Part shown: positions 25,401-37,529 of the stretch, one piece after another | Layout: every line of letters begins with the position of its first letter | Numbering within the stretch: the first letter of the stretch is position 1 | NCBI GenBank assembly: GCA_914767715.1 | Contig: OU612074.1 | Location: 23,548,062-23,608,061, forward strand | Length of the DNA stretch: 60,000 bases | Direction of reading: 5' to 3' | DNA from: Membranipora membranacea | Taxonomy: Eukaryota > Bryozoa > Gymnolaemata > Cheilostomatida > Membraniporidae | The notes under the pieces: generated by a model | What the model saw: the letters and a program-made list of their open reading frames with translations, nothing else | Databases searched by the model: none | Told to the model about the DNA's origin: nothing | Position numbers and translations under genes: made by a program

Positions 25401-28400
25401 AATAGGTACAGTGTCAGCTTTGCAAAAAGTACATCACAGTAATTTGAAAGGGTTAGAAGATGTACTATACTGAGCATTTATTTGTTATGACTATTTCAGT
25501 AATAACTATTATGTTCTCTTATCTAAGTAAACTCACCGATATCACTGTTCATGGCTACTGCTGTCTTATTTATGAGATGTTTAGAGGCATATATAAAGTA
25601 ATCTGACATATGTATAAGTCTCCCTTGTTTAACAGCATTTATCTTCTTTGCGTTATGTAGATTCAGATTTGTTACCGCCTGGAATATAAACAATATGTAC
25701 AGTTATAAAATTAAATATATCACATACCACCTGGAACAGAGAAAAGTTTTATCTTGTAGTGCATCATAAATATAGAAAAGATAATGGTACAAAGACTTGG
25801 TTTTATTTCCCAACACAATCGATGGAGCTAACTCCAAACGTGTGCTTGTCTGTTATACAACGTCAGGTCAGTGTGGTGAGGTCAGGTCAGTGTGGTGAGG
25901 TCAGGTCAGTGTGGTGAGGTCAGGTCAGTGTGGTGAGGTCAGGTCAGTGCGGTGAGGTCAGGTCAGTGCGGTGAGGTCAGGTCAGTGTGGTGAGGTCAGG
26001 TCAGTGCGGTGAGGTCAGGTCAGTGTGGTGAGGTCAGGTCAGTGTGGTGAGGTCAGGTCAGTGTGGTGAGGTCAGGTCAGTGCGGTGAGGTCAGGTCAGT
26101 GTGGTGAGGTCAGGTCAGTGCGGTGAGGTCAGGTCAGTGTGGTGAGGTCAGGTCAGTGTGGTGAGGTCAGGTCAGTGTGGTGAGGTCAGGTCAGTGTGGT
26201 GAGGTCAGGTCAGTGTGGTGAGGTCAGGTCAGTGTGGTGAGGTCAGGTCAGTGTGGTGAGGTCAGGTCAGTGTGGTGAGGTCAGGTCAGTGTGGTGAGGT
26301 CAGGTCAGTGTGGTGAGGTCAGGTCTTCTGTCTGTTAAAATGTAATGCACTCATCATAGACAGCCATAAAATGATCCAGTCAGCAGCATGGCTATAACCC
26401 TTTAGTCACAGGTACCTGGGACAGCATGGCTATAACCCTTTAGTCACAGGTACCTGGGACAACATGGCTATAACCCTTTAGTCACAGGTACCTGGGACAG
26501 CATGGCTATAACCCTTTAGTCACAGGTACCTGGGACAACATAGCTATAACCCTTTAGTCACAGTTACCTGGGACAGCATGGCTATAACCCTTTAGTCACA
26601 GTTACCTGGGACAGCATGGCTATAACCCTTTAGTCACAGTTACCTGGGACAGCATGGCTATAACCCTTTAGTCACAGGTACCTGGGACAACATAGCTATA
26701 ACCCTTTAGTCACAGGTACCTGGGACAGCATGGCTATAACCCTTTAGTCACAGTTACCTGGGACAGCATGGCTATAACCCTTTCGTCACAGTTACCTGGG
26801 ACAGCATGGCTATAACCCTTTAGTCACAGGTACCTGGGACAGCGTGGCTATAACCCTTTAGTCACAGGTACCTGGGACAACATGGCTATAACCCTTTAGT
26901 CACAGTTACCTGGGACAGCATGGCTATAACCCTTTAGTCACAGTTACCTGGGACAGCATGGCTATAACCCTTTAGTCACAGTTACCTGGGACAACATGGC
27001 TATAACCCTTTAGTCACAGGTACCTGGGACAGCATTGCTATAACCCTTTAGTCACAGTTACCTGGGACAGCATGGCTATAACCCTTTAGTCACAGTTACC
27101 TGGGACAACATGGCTATAACCCTTTAGTCACAGGTACCTGGGACAGCATTGCTATAACCCTTTAGTCACAGTTACCTGGGACAGCATGGCTATAACCCTT
27201 TAGTCACAGTTACCTGGGACAACATGGCTATAACCCTTTAGTCACAGGTACCTGGGACAGCATTGCTATAACCCTTTAGTCACAGTTACCTGGGACAGCA
27301 TGGCTATAACCCTTTAGTCACAGTTACCTGGGACAACATGGCTATAACCCTTTAGTCACAGGTACCTGGGACAGCATTGCTATAACCCTTTAGTCACAGT
27401 TACCTGGGACAGCGTGGCTATAACCCTTTAGTCACAGGTACCTGGGACAACATGGCTATAACCCTTTAGTCACAGTTACCTGGGACAGCATGGCTATAAC
27501 CCTTTAGTCACAGGTACCTGGGACAGCATTGCTATAACCCTTTAGTCACAGTTACCTGGGACAGCATGGCTATAACCCTTTAGTCACAGTTACCTGGGAC
27601 AGCATGGCTATAACCCTTTAGTCACAGTTACCTGGGACAACATGGCTATAACCCTTTAGTCACAGTTACCTGGGACAGCATGGCTATAACCCTTTAGTCA
27701 CAGGTACCTGGGACAGCATGGCTATAACCCTTTAGTCACAGTTACCTGGGACAACATGGCTATAACCCTTTAGTCACAGGTACCTGGGACAGCATGGCTA
27801 TAACCCTTTAGTCACAGTTACCTGGGACAGCATGGCTATAACCTTTTAGTCACAGTTACCTTGGACAGCATGGCTATAACCCTTTAGTCACAGGTACCTG
27901 GGACAGCATGGCCATAACCCTTTAGTCACAGGTACCTGGGACAGCATGGCTATAACCCTTTAGTCACAGTTACCTGGGACAGCATGGCTATAACCCTTTA
28001 GTCACAGGTACCTGGGACAGCATGGCTATAACCCTTTAGTCACAGTTACCTGGGACAGCATGGCTATAACCCTTTAGTCACAGTTACCTGGGACAGCATG
28101 GCTATAACCCTTTAGTCACAGGTACCTGGGACAACATGGCTATAACCCTTTAGTCACAGTTACCTGGGACAACATGGCTATAACCCTTTAGTCACAGGTA
28201 CCTGGGACAGCATGGCTATAACCCTTTAGTCACAGGTACCTGGGACAGCATGGCTATAACCCTTTAGTCACAGGAACCTGGGACAGCATGGCTATAACCC
28301 TTTAGTCACAGGTACCTGGGACAGCATTGCTATAACCCTTTAGTCACAGTTACCTGGGACAGCATGGCTATAACCCTTTAGTCACAGGTACCTGGGACAG

Positions 28401-31400
28401 CATGGCTATAACCCTTTAGTCACAGTTACCTGGGACAGCATGGCTATAACCCTTTAGTCACAGGTACCTGGGACAGCATGGCTATAACCCTTTAGTCACA
28501 GGTACCTGGGACAACATGGCTATAACCCTTTAGTCACAGTTACCTGGGACAACATAGCTATAACCCTTTAGTCACAGGTACCTGGGACAGCATGGCTATA
28601 ACCCTTTAGTCACAGTTACCTGGGACAACATGGCTATAACCCTTTAGTCAGAGTTACCTGGGACAGCATGGCTATAACCCTTTAGTCACAGGTACCTGGG
28701 ACAACATGGCTATAACCCTTTAGTCACAGTTACCTGGGACAACATAGCTATAACCCTTTAGTCACAGTTACCTGGGACAGCATGGCTATAACCCTTTAGT
28801 CACAGGTACCTGGGACAACATGGCTATAACCCTTTAGTCACAGTTACCTGGGACAACATAGCTATAACCCTTTAGTCACAGGTACCTGGGACAGCATGGC
28901 TATAACCCTTTAGTCACAGGTACCTGGGACAACATAGCTATAACCCTTTAGTCACAGTTACCTGGGACAGCATAGCTATAACCCTTTAGTCACAGTTACC
29001 TGGGACAACATGGCTATAACCCTTTAGTCACAGGTACCTGGGACAACATGGCTATAACCCTTTAGTCACAGTTACCTGGGACAGCATGGCTATAACCCTT
29101 TAGTCACAGGTACCTGGGACAACATAGCTATAACCCTTTAGTCACAGTTACCTGGGACAGCATGGCTATAACCCTTTAGTCACAGTTACCTGGGACAGCA
29201 TGGCTATAACCCTTTAGTCACAGTTACCTGGGACAGCATGGCTATAACCCTTTAGTCACAGGTACCTGGGACAACATGGCTATAACCCATTAGTCACAGG
29301 TACCTGGGACAACATGGCTATAACCCATTAGTCACAGTTACCTGGGACAGCATGGCTATCACCCTTTAGTCACAGGTACCTGGGACAACATGGCTATAAC
29401 CCTTTAGTCACAGTTACCTGGGACAACATAGCTATAACCCTTTAGTCACAGTTACCTGGGACAGCATGGCTATAACCCTTTAGTCACAGGTACCTGGGAC
29501 AGCATGGCTATAACCCTTTAGTCACAGGTACCTGGGACAACATGGCTATAACCCTTTAGTCACAGTTACCTGGGACAACATAGCTATAACCCTTTAGTCA
29601 CAGGTACCTGGGACAGCATGGCTATAACCCTTTAGTCACAGGTACCTGGGACAGCATGGCTATAACCCTTTAGTCACAGTTACCTGGGACAGCATAGCTA
29701 TAACCCTTTAGTCACAGTTACCTGGGACAGCATGGCTATAACCCTTTAGTCACAGGTACCTGGGACAGCATGGCTATAACCCTTTAGTCACAGTTACCTG
29801 GGACAACATAGCTATAACCCTTTAGTCACAGTTACCTGGGACAGCATGGCTATAACCCTTTAGTCACAGTTACCTGGGACAACATGGCTATAACCCTTTA
29901 GTCACAGTTACCTGGGACAGCATGGCTATAACCCTTTAGTCACAGGTACCTGGGACAACATAGCTATAACCCTTTAGTCACAGGTACCTGGGACAACATG
30001 GCTATAACCCTTTAGTCACAGTTACCTGGGACAGCATGGCTATAACCCTTTAGTCACAGTTACCTGGGACAACATGGCTATAACCCTTTAGTCACAGTTA
30101 CCTGGGACAGCATGGCTATAACCCTTTAGTCACAGTTACCTGGGACAACATGGCTATAACCCTTTAGTCACAGTTACCTGGGACAACATAGCTATAACCC
30201 TTTAGTCACAGTTACCTGGGACAACATGGCTATAACCCTTTAGTCACAGGTACCTGGGACAACATGGCTATAACCCTTTAGTCACAGTTACCTGGGACAG
30301 CATGGCTATAACCCTTTAGTCACAGGTACCTGGGACAGCATGGCTATAACCCTTTAGTCAGAGTTACCTGGGACAGCATGGCTATAACCCTTTAGTCACA
30401 GGTACCTGGGACAACATGGCTATAACCCTTTAGTCACAGTTACCTGGGACAACATGGCTATAACCCTTTAGTCAGAGTTACCTGGGACAGCATGGCTATA
30501 ACCCTTTAGTCACAGGTACCTGGGACAACATGGCTATAACCCTTTAGTCACAGGTGCCTGGGACAGCATGGCTATAACCCTTTAGTCAGAGTTACCTGGG
30601 ACAGCATGGCTATAACCCTTTAGTCACAGTTACCTGGGGGCATATGTGAATTGAAATGTGGGAGGGTGACAGAACTTAAATCAATTATTTCAATGTTTAT
30701 TACTATCACAACCAGGACCTCAAAAAGAGATACTCAGTCCAGCGAAGACACCGAGCTGTCAGGGTGTAATATTAGTACATTATTTTATTACGACGAGTGG
30801 CTATCAGCAGTAAGCTGTGCTTTATTGTAAATTAGTGTATCCGAAAACTGATCTCACCATACCATAATTATCATCTGACTGAGTTTTAACATTTTTTGTA
30901 TTCACATCATCAACTGATTGTTAAGCTTTTCTGAAGAGCTGAAGTGATTAATAGCCCAGCCCAGATCATTCAAAGTCAGCCGTGCAACCAGTACAAGTTA
31001 GTTTGACAGAATCGGAATGTATCAGTTGAAGTATGTTGTACGTGATGGTCCTTCTAACACGAATAAACAATGAGACATTGGAACCTAATTACTTGGAATT
31101 ACGTGTCAGTTAGGGTCAGAGTCAGACTCCCAATTACACATTGAAAATAGGTGGAGCTCACCAAAGGATTCTCGTATTCCTCAATGTACTGTAAGTTTCA
31201 ATAAATGTGATGCCAACAGCAGATGGTGATCAGGTGATCAGGTGATCAGATGGTGATCAGGTTCATTTGCTGCAATCCATGAACTTGAGCTTGAGAGTCA
31301 ATTTATAAAGAAGAGGTCAAAGCTCATAACTTCCTCAGTGAGCTCATATAGAAAGGTGGGCTATTCTGTATCTAACATGTTGGCATACTTTATCAGAGAA

Positions 31401-34400
31401 GTGCATTATAAGAATTATAAGCTGCTCCATAAGAAAATAGAAAGCGAGATGCCCCCAATGCAGCCCACATTAGTCTGCAGCAAATACTACCTAAGTGCTG
31501 CAAATTATGTTGGAAGCTGCCATATACAGATAGCAGATAAAATTCCAACAGGGACGAACCTTGGCTGTCTGCCTGGTGTGTCCCTCCACCCCAGTCAGAC
31601 AGCCGGCTCATTTCAAGTGGTTCATAGTGTAATGCCACTAACCTGCATTGCAACTGTCTGAACACTTAGACTAGTTTTGTATTTACCTGTAATTCATGAT
31701 CTTTATAATAGAGAAGATGTATTTTCTCCACCAGTGAGTTATTAAGGTTGTGAGATAAAGAGGAGATAACTTCCTGATCTCTGCCTCTTCTCTGAGCTTC
31801 TGTAAACTTCTCATATCCCGGCCACACAGAACCTAAAGTGTAAACCAGGCTTAAATAGAGACAGCACAAGGGAGATAACTCAGGCCCTGTTTATGACAAA
31901 ACAGAGGGTGGGCTGCCCCTAAAGAGGGACGCAAGTTGCCCGGAGTCCTCATACTGAGAGTGTGATACATCCTAGCAAGCTAGAATGCATCCTAGAGGTG
32001 AGGCCATGGTGGACCTCCTAATCGTGAGTGTGCAGCAAGCTGCCAGAAACTGAAACAGGCACTAATCAGCCATTAGCCATGACACTTTGATCTTAGCCAA
32101 TAGGCCGAGATAACTCAGGCCACACGGAGCCTAAAGTGTAAACCAGGCTAAAATAGAGACAGCACAAGGGAGATAGCTCAGGCCAAACAGAGCCTAAAGT
32201 TTAAACCAGGCTTAAATAGAGACTGCGCAAGGGAGATAACTCAGGCATAAAGTGTAAACCAGGCTTAAATAGAAACCTCACAAGGGAGATCACTCAGGTC
32301 AAACGGAGCCTAAAGTGTAAACCAGGCTTAAATAAAGACAGCACAAGGGAGATAACTCATGCCAAACTGAGCCTAAAGTGTAAACCAGGCTTAAATAGAG
32401 ACTGCGCAAGGGAGATAACTCAGGCCACACAGAGCCTAAAGTGTAAACCAGGCTTAAATAGAGATAGCACAAGGGAGATAACTCAGACCAAAATGAGCCT
32501 AAAATGTAAACCAGGCTTAAATAGAGACAGCGCAAGAGAGATAACTCAGGCCAAACAGAGCCTGAAGTGTAAACCCGGCTTAAATGGGATAGCACAAGGG
32601 AGATGAATCATAATTTCATATATTGTGGAATGTTTTGGTGCTAAGATTGTGAATATGCCGACTAAGGTGAGATTGACTTTGCATTTATCGTGACATTGCA
32701 CTCAGCAACAGCCTAGAAAATCAGCCTGCACACCATAAATGTAGGTTCTATAGATATAATGTAAGAATCCATTCAAACTTTGTCAAAGCTGTGCGAGAGT
32801 TAGCACAGGCAACATCTAGTTATTAAAAGGCTTATGTTTTAACAGGCAAAGGGCAGCCAACCATGGAATATCCCTTACATAAAAACTTAGTGATCTTCAA
32901 TTACAGCTTTTGCAGAATGGAGTGAAGCCTGTTAATGTAACACTCGATAGTGCTTGACCTGCAAAATATTTTAATTTCTAGAGAATGCAGCATTACCACA
33001 CCTTACTGACTATTATAACAACAAACAAATGACTGAACAAAGACTACAACTAGAGCGCTTGATATCAAGATCAAAATATGTTTGTCTGACAAACAACAAT
33101 GCATGTTTTCCTCGTGAAAACTTTCCTTTGTCTAATCTATTTTAACAACTCCTCGATGACTTTAGTTTCAGGCTGACCGAGATTTTTAATTCATAGGTGA
33201 TTTTAATGAGGAATTCTGACTACTGAACATTTGTCAATCAGACATCAAACTCCTTGTACATGTAAATATAAATTTTATTTTGTCTCAACTAAATATTTGT
33301 CAAACAAATAATATATGAACCGTTTGGTGAATGTTATGTCTCAATTCCAAAAGGTTTTAATAAATTCCACTGCAGTAAAATAAGTCTAGCTTTTTAGTTT
33401 GCTTGATCAGATCCTGAAATGGAAAGGTAGACACCAGACTTTACACGAGTAATCTGAGCCCTTTAAACTCTCCCTCCCCCATCTCCCCTCCCCGTCTGAT
33501 GCCCCCCCTGTCTGATGGCCCCCCCCTTCTGATCGCCTATAGTTCACCACAAAATATGTGATCGAATAATAATATTGGAGAGCGGGGAGATCTAGCAAAT
33601 ATTTTAAAGCTACAATGGGAGTTGTTTTAAATGAGTCAGATAATGAGTGGGCAGATTTATTTTTGATTGCTTTCAGGCGCACAAACCTCTCACCATACGA
33701 CAACGCCATAAAGGAATATTGTATTGACACCAATTTTGGTATTTGGGATGAACACCCCCCCCCCCCATTTCATTCCAGTTATGTGCTTGCATTGCAGAAG
33801 AAAGACTTATTTTTCACAACGCTGATAGTCAGTAATAGCAATATGATCAATCAATCAATCATGAAGGCCTGTTTAACAGCCTTTAATTTAGTCCAGACAT
33901 GTGATTTCTAGTTTAGCTTATTGATAATATTTGTGCCGAGGTATTTCACCTTTTCTCTTCCTCTTCAAGTATTTTCTCTTGTTTGTCAAACAAAACAAAA
34001 AAGGGACCTTTGAGATGAGGCTAGCTTTGTTGGGGTTGACTGTCAATCCTACATTTACACGTATAAATCACAGAGTAAGTGTAGTATGTGAGTGAGAAGA
34101 AGCTCCGGGCTCTTCACTTATCAAACTCAGCTGCCTAATAAGCTCCTCTCATCTAAGGATAAAATAACCACACAACGATAAGCTAACATCAAACCTCGAT
34201 AAAGATAAAAAATGCTTTATACCACTGTTCACATAGTTTACAATCCTCAGCACTCTTAGTGATCTTAAAATTCCACAATGAGACTATAAACAATCTGATA
34301 GCTAAAACAAAGGCTTTATAATCTTTGGTTTAGGGTAAATTGAACTGGTCGAACAGATTTCTTTTCAGACAGCCAGACAGAACAATATTGAAAGCTGAGA

Positions 34401-36332
34401 ATTGATGAGGGACTGAATATTTAGTTAAGATCATTTTATTTGATTGAATATAGCTTAACTGTTGCATTAAGCTAGTGCATTGACCGGAGCAAAAATGAGG
34501 CGTAGTTTACATCAACGCTGGTTCTCCTTATTTAGACAGTTTGAAAATCAATCCAACCGCAAAAAAGAAAGTAGAACCATTTCATAACATATCAAAAAGA
34601 ATCCTAGTTCCTAAAATTTTGGAAATTTCATACTATATTAAAATCAGGCCCCAGAACAATACAATGACACCCAGACTGCTGGCCAAGCAAAAGTTTAGGG
34701 GATGGGCAGTGAAGAGGTGCGGCGTCTGCAGGTATCCACTTAAGTTACACAAATATCAACAAAATTAATGAGTTAATTGTTTTTTTGAAAAACCTATATC
34801 ATGTTTTATCAGTAAATGTTATGTTTTTTCCAACTGGGTTTCATCCTAATTGAGCATAGTGTCAATACCATATTGTAATAACATCAACAAGTTCAATGCA
34901 TAGATGTGCTGCCAATAAAATTCTTCTCCGTCTATCTAGCCACCCATTCCCCAATGCCTCACTGCATTTAGAGCGATGCATGCTGTCTGATAGTCACTGA
35001 CTAACCTGTGAAGAGTTACATGGTGGACAGACTAGGAGTTCACACTACTCAGACAACCTTTGCCTGTTGTCCTTCATGCCTGCATTGAGGGACATAGGTG
35101 GGCAAGCGAGCAGCGACTAAGGGCTATAGCTGGGCGGTATTATCATGAAGGATATTTAGTATTATTAGGTGTGCAGTAGTCTGAGCCCCTCCCTCAGACT
35201 TTTTCCCCCACCTGATGTCCCTCCCCCCCCCCCCCGGCAATGTATGCAGTCAAGATGAGAACTTTGAAATGCCGGACAGGAATAAATAAATTTGCTAACC
35301 AATCGATAAACTCTCACCGATAAACTCTCACTAGGCAGGATGGTCACAATAATGATGATTGATGGACAAAGAGCAAAAACCGATGGAAGTTACCAGCAGA
35401 CACAGATTGAAGAGGGACAGCAACAAGCAAGCTTTCCATCTCTACCACACATCTTTCTTTATTTCTCTAATTTACTTCACATTTCATTTCATAAGACCCT
35501 TGTCGCAAACTTTAGCTGTCAGCGATTCGAGTCAGCGATTCGAGTCAGCGATTCGAGTCAGCGATTCGAGTCGGCGATTCGAGTCAGCAATGTGGGAAAA
35601 TGCTATGATCGTTATATCTACTCTTCTGGCAGTATTTAAATATTCCAAATATATTTGAAGCATCATGGGATAGCATACTGGCTACATGCTGAGTACACAC
35701 ATAGACATGTGTACATAGACATTTATGTACAGCAGTGTATACAGTCTACACTGAGTAGTGGCAGTAAACCACTGTCCAAACAAAACCGGTCATAGGTCAC
35801 AGCCAAAGTATAAACATATTTTTGTAGGTAGAGACCGAAGGAGTAACTCACCAGCAAACACACTCAGGAAAGTGATGATATGCAGTCCTTCTCTTTTAGA
35901 CAGAAAGTGAGACGTCGAGTCAGACACAGAGTGAGACGTCAAGTCAGACATCTTGTTATTACTGGGTCCGTGTAGACCTATGGCCCCGTTGTCTGTGTTG
36001 TTTCGGCGTTTTATCACATCGGTAGCCATTCTCTTGGCTTGTTGAGATGTAGCTGGTGTTTTGTAATCGATACCGATAAGATTAATATTCGCACCAATAT
36101 ATGATTGCTGATGTTCTGAGATCTCGGTGTATTTGTCAAAAGTGACGAGTAGAAAGGCTGTTATAACTACTATCGACAAGATTCCGAGAGTACTTTTAAA
36201 TCTTCTCCTTCCGAACACTCTGCATATTAAGTTAGAAGATGGCGGATGTGTATCATTATGGTATTTGCTGTTCCTGTAGCTATGACGAGCTGCACTACGA
36301 TATAAACCCTGTGTGCTGTGATAATACTGCAT
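19300..36332 (-). CDS. Six-exon GT-A-like glycosyltransferase family protein, type II membrane (paralogue 1)
   Basis: Exons on the minus strand: 36332-35852, 31832-31687, 25678-25537, 24469-24341, 20449-20348 and 19601-19300 (481+146+142+129+102+302 = 1302 nt; 433 codons plus TGA). Every intron is GT-AG and all phases agree (1,0,1,1,1). A basic tail (residues 1-47, ending FGRRRFKS) precedes a signal-anchor at about 48-66 (TLGILSIVVITAFLLVTF) and a polar stem, giving Golgi type II topology. The lumenal domain runs from about 147: HIITFLSVFAG, then RRGRDQEVISSLSHNLNN and VEKIHLLYYKD (an NTP-sugar-fold start), AMNSDIG (251-257, a DxD-like position), FSLSRYGDIN, GSHDAHIFRL (300-309), LDYPTNLWQAENG and NPCLSLKTHHEHCS. 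This order matches a widespread uncharacterised family of glycosyltransferase-like proteins. The substrate is unknown. The introns hold several large minisatellites. Paralogue 2 at 49997-55585 has the same exon phases. Confidence 0.8.
19698..19868 (+). repeat. Minisatellite GGGAGGGCGGGGACTAACAT in intron 5 of paralogue 1
   Basis: About eight alternating units of two kinds, ACTAACATGGGAGGGCGGGG and ACTAATATTTGAGGGCGGTG, arranged partly as a 40 bp dimer. It lies within the intron 20347-19602. Confidence 0.85.
21077..21690 (+). mobile_element. 5'-truncated LINE, reverse-transcriptase C-terminal end
   Basis: An open frame from about 21077 to 21379 encodes KSANRKIHGLLVLKQSG, MMYRAQILPTVTYSAPAW and IEKIQKLALRIIFYD. 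This is the thumb/C-terminal region typical of jockey/CR1-type reverse transcriptases (hallmark: tyrosine-rich ILPTVTY followed by W and IQ..ALRII). The element ends at 21657-21689 in an (AAAC)n-like tail, as CR1/L2-type elements often do. It is dead on arrival, inserted in intron 4 of paralogue 1, opposite in orientation to the host gene. Confidence 0.75.
21850..24370 (-). repeat. ~79 bp minisatellite copied from the end of exon 4 and its donor (paralogue 1)
   Basis: About 32 tandem copies of a 76-82 bp unit. Length varies mainly in a run of C (plus strand). Read on the minus strand each unit contains CCATGTGTAGACCTGAGAGA then TATATCG|GTAGGT, the same as the last ~33 bases of exon 4 (ends 24341) plus its donor. 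About 45 bp of intron follow, with TTACTGTCTCTCAG. The array runs downstream from the true exon end into intron 4. The many open frames across it (MCRPERYIGRCGG...) are repeat artefacts. Confidence 0.95.
25855..26325 (+). repeat. 19 bp minisatellite (GTCAGGTCAGTGTGGTGAG)
   Basis: About 24 highly homogeneous copies; the main variant is GTGTGG versus GTGCGG. It lies in intron 2 of paralogue 1, 180 bp upstream (in transcript sense) of exon 3. The unit carries repeated GGTGAG / GGTCAG strings. Confidence 0.95.
26384..30640 (+). repeat. 4.25 kb, 38 bp minisatellite with higher-order structure
   Basis: About 112 copies of a 38 bp unit, CTATAACCCTTTAGTCACAG then GTACCTGGGACAGCATGG. Two sites vary in nearly every copy: CAGGTACC/CAGTTACC and CAGCATGG/CAACATGG, with CAGCATTG and CAACATAG as rarer states. 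Almost no other changes occur, showing recent spread or homogenisation. It lies in intron 2 of paralogue 1. The GGTACC variant is a KpnI/Acc65I site. Confidence 0.97.
31833..32605 (-). repeat. ~61 bp minisatellite built on the exon 2 acceptor (copy A)
   Basis: About nine copies (interrupted by a retroelement at 31887-32107) of a unit read on the minus strand as GCCTGGTTTACACTTTAG|GC then TCTGTGTGGCC, followed by TGAGTTATCTCCCTTGTG. The copy nearest exon 2 is the functional acceptor at 31833-31834, and every unit repeats the acceptor plus about 13 bases of exon 2. Seven copies in copy B of the duplication. Confidence 0.92.
31887..32107 (-). mobile_element. U2 snRNA-derived retroelement (SINE or retropseudogene)
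   Basis: On the minus strand the element begins CGGCCTATTGGCTAAGATCA then AAGTGT, matching the highly conserved 5' end of U2 snRNA (CTCGGCC-TTTTGGCTAAGATCAAGTGT). Similarity then fades, with possible further U2 resemblance (CCTGTTTCAGTTTCTGG). It is 221 bp, longer than U2, so an unrelated body is likely. It is flanked by a 14 bp direct repeat AGATAACTCAGGCC (31873-31886 and 32108-32121). The duplicate locus at about 56829 has a single copy of that sequence, an empty site. Confidence 0.8.
32640..35160. other. Intron 1 of paralogue 1: no gene recognised
   Basis: Unique-looking AT-rich intronic sequence within the duplicated block. The open frame 33615-33911 is broken by small indels in copy B (58141-58463) and spans a poly-C tract, so it is not supported. 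A 75-codon frame at 34541-34768 (the first codon is a non-ATG in context) stays open in copy B (59090-59317). Confidence 0.4.
35517..35592 (+). repeat. 13 bp repeat (AGCGATTCGAGTC)
   Basis: Five to six tandem copies in intron 1 of paralogue 1, about 260 bp from exon 1. It lies just beyond where copy B leaves the window. Confidence 0.8.
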
Positions 36333-36809
36333 GTCTACAGTTGGAGTTATTAGGAATTACTGCAATTTACAAAAAAATTGGTGCAATATACAAATCAACA
36401 CAACTCCTGCTCCTGCTTAGTAAGCACAGACGACTGGGTCTTTGTACAAACTGATCTCAATAAATCGTATACACTCCTCGATATAAAATTGTCCCCTGAG
36501 ACATCTATCATACAGGTGATATATCTATCACATGTAGGATATGTCTATACAGGCTTGTGTTGGTCTGCAGATCACTGCAGTGAACTATCCCACCCAGTAC
36601 ATTGTTATAGATTCTTATTGGTGCCTAGTGGTATTGTCTCAGATGTATTGTCTGTAGAAATTATCGATACTAAACTCGTACAAATCTCTTTTAGCATAGA
36701 CAAAAAACATGCGTTCAATTGTTCACTGATAGCTCTTTTACAATTCATAGGTGTAACTAATTCTAGATTTAGATTTAGATATATTAGGTCAAAGACAAAA
36801 TACAATTAT

Positions 36810-37515
36810 TCATGGAATGCTCTGTTGTTTAAAACTTGTTGTTACAAAACTCTGTAAAAATCTGCTCGTACGTATTTTAGGCATTATGTAATTACTCCTT
36901 GGACAACTATAACAATGATTTAAAATGTGATCATTGAACTCAATAAAATTGGTGGCTAGTTTATAAATGCGTTGGGCCACAAAATCGTCCATGTTAATAG
37001 CAAATCTGTTCCGATTAAAAAGCTTTAACAGTCTAGCACGGTCATTAGCATTAGATGAAAAATACCAAAGCTCAATATTGTATGCTAAAATCGGAAAAAT
37101 TAGAGTTTTGATAAAATGCTCCTGCTGTAAGATGCTGGGCTTGAAGTGTTTAAACTTTGAAAAAGCAAAAAATCTAGAGCGTAGCTTACTGTTGATATAA
37201 GTACAGTGTTCATGCCATTTGAGATTGTTGCTAAAAATAACACCAAGGTATTTAAAATGCTCCACATTCTCAATTGGACTGCCATTGATAAATAAATAAT
37301 CATAAATAGCATGCTTTCTACTGAAGCTCAGAACCATCTCTTTAGTCTTCTTGGCATTAATTAAAAGATTGACAGATTTGCATTTCTCTAAAACTTCCTC
37401 AATGGCATCACAATAAAAGGATGCATCAGTTTTAAAATCTAAAATTCTAAGAATCTATCTAGGCACAGTTTTCTCGGTAGAATTAAAAAACTCTAATACA
37501 TAGAGAAAGTCCGTA
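36810..37515 (-). mobile_element. LINE fragment: reverse-transcriptase C-terminal region
   Basis: The minus strand reads (with one in-frame stop near 37458) DFLYVLEFFNSTEKTVPR, DAIEEVLEKCKSVNLLINAK, KTKEMVLSFSRKH, FKYLGVIFSNNLKWHEH, and ILAYNIELWYFSSN, ending at 36810. KxxEMVLSF ... YLGVxxxNxLKW is the canonical end of CR1/jockey-type reverse transcriptase. The element lies about 480 bp upstream of exon 1 of paralogue 1 and in the same orientation. The related, more decayed copy is at 49440-49860. Confidence 0.8.
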
Positions 37516-37529
37516 GAAGAGATACGCGT

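Larger units (their letters stand above)
30857..35454. repeat. Segmental duplication, copy A
   Basis: Starts near ACCATACCATAATTATCATC and matches 55760-60000 base for base, with about 2-3% substitutions and several indels, over the whole length available. It covers exon 2 of paralogue 1 with parts of introns 1 and 2. It differs from copy B by a 221 bp retroelement insertion, more copies of the 61 bp repeat, and short indels. Confidence 0.95.

Noticed and set aside
25855-30640. CRISPR-like array
   Set aside because: Units are contiguous with no spacers, and the setting is an animal intron; these are minisatellites.
33615-33911. 98-codon plus-strand frame
   Set aside because: Its N-terminal half is frame-shifted in the duplicated copy and it crosses a poly-C run; no family resemblance.
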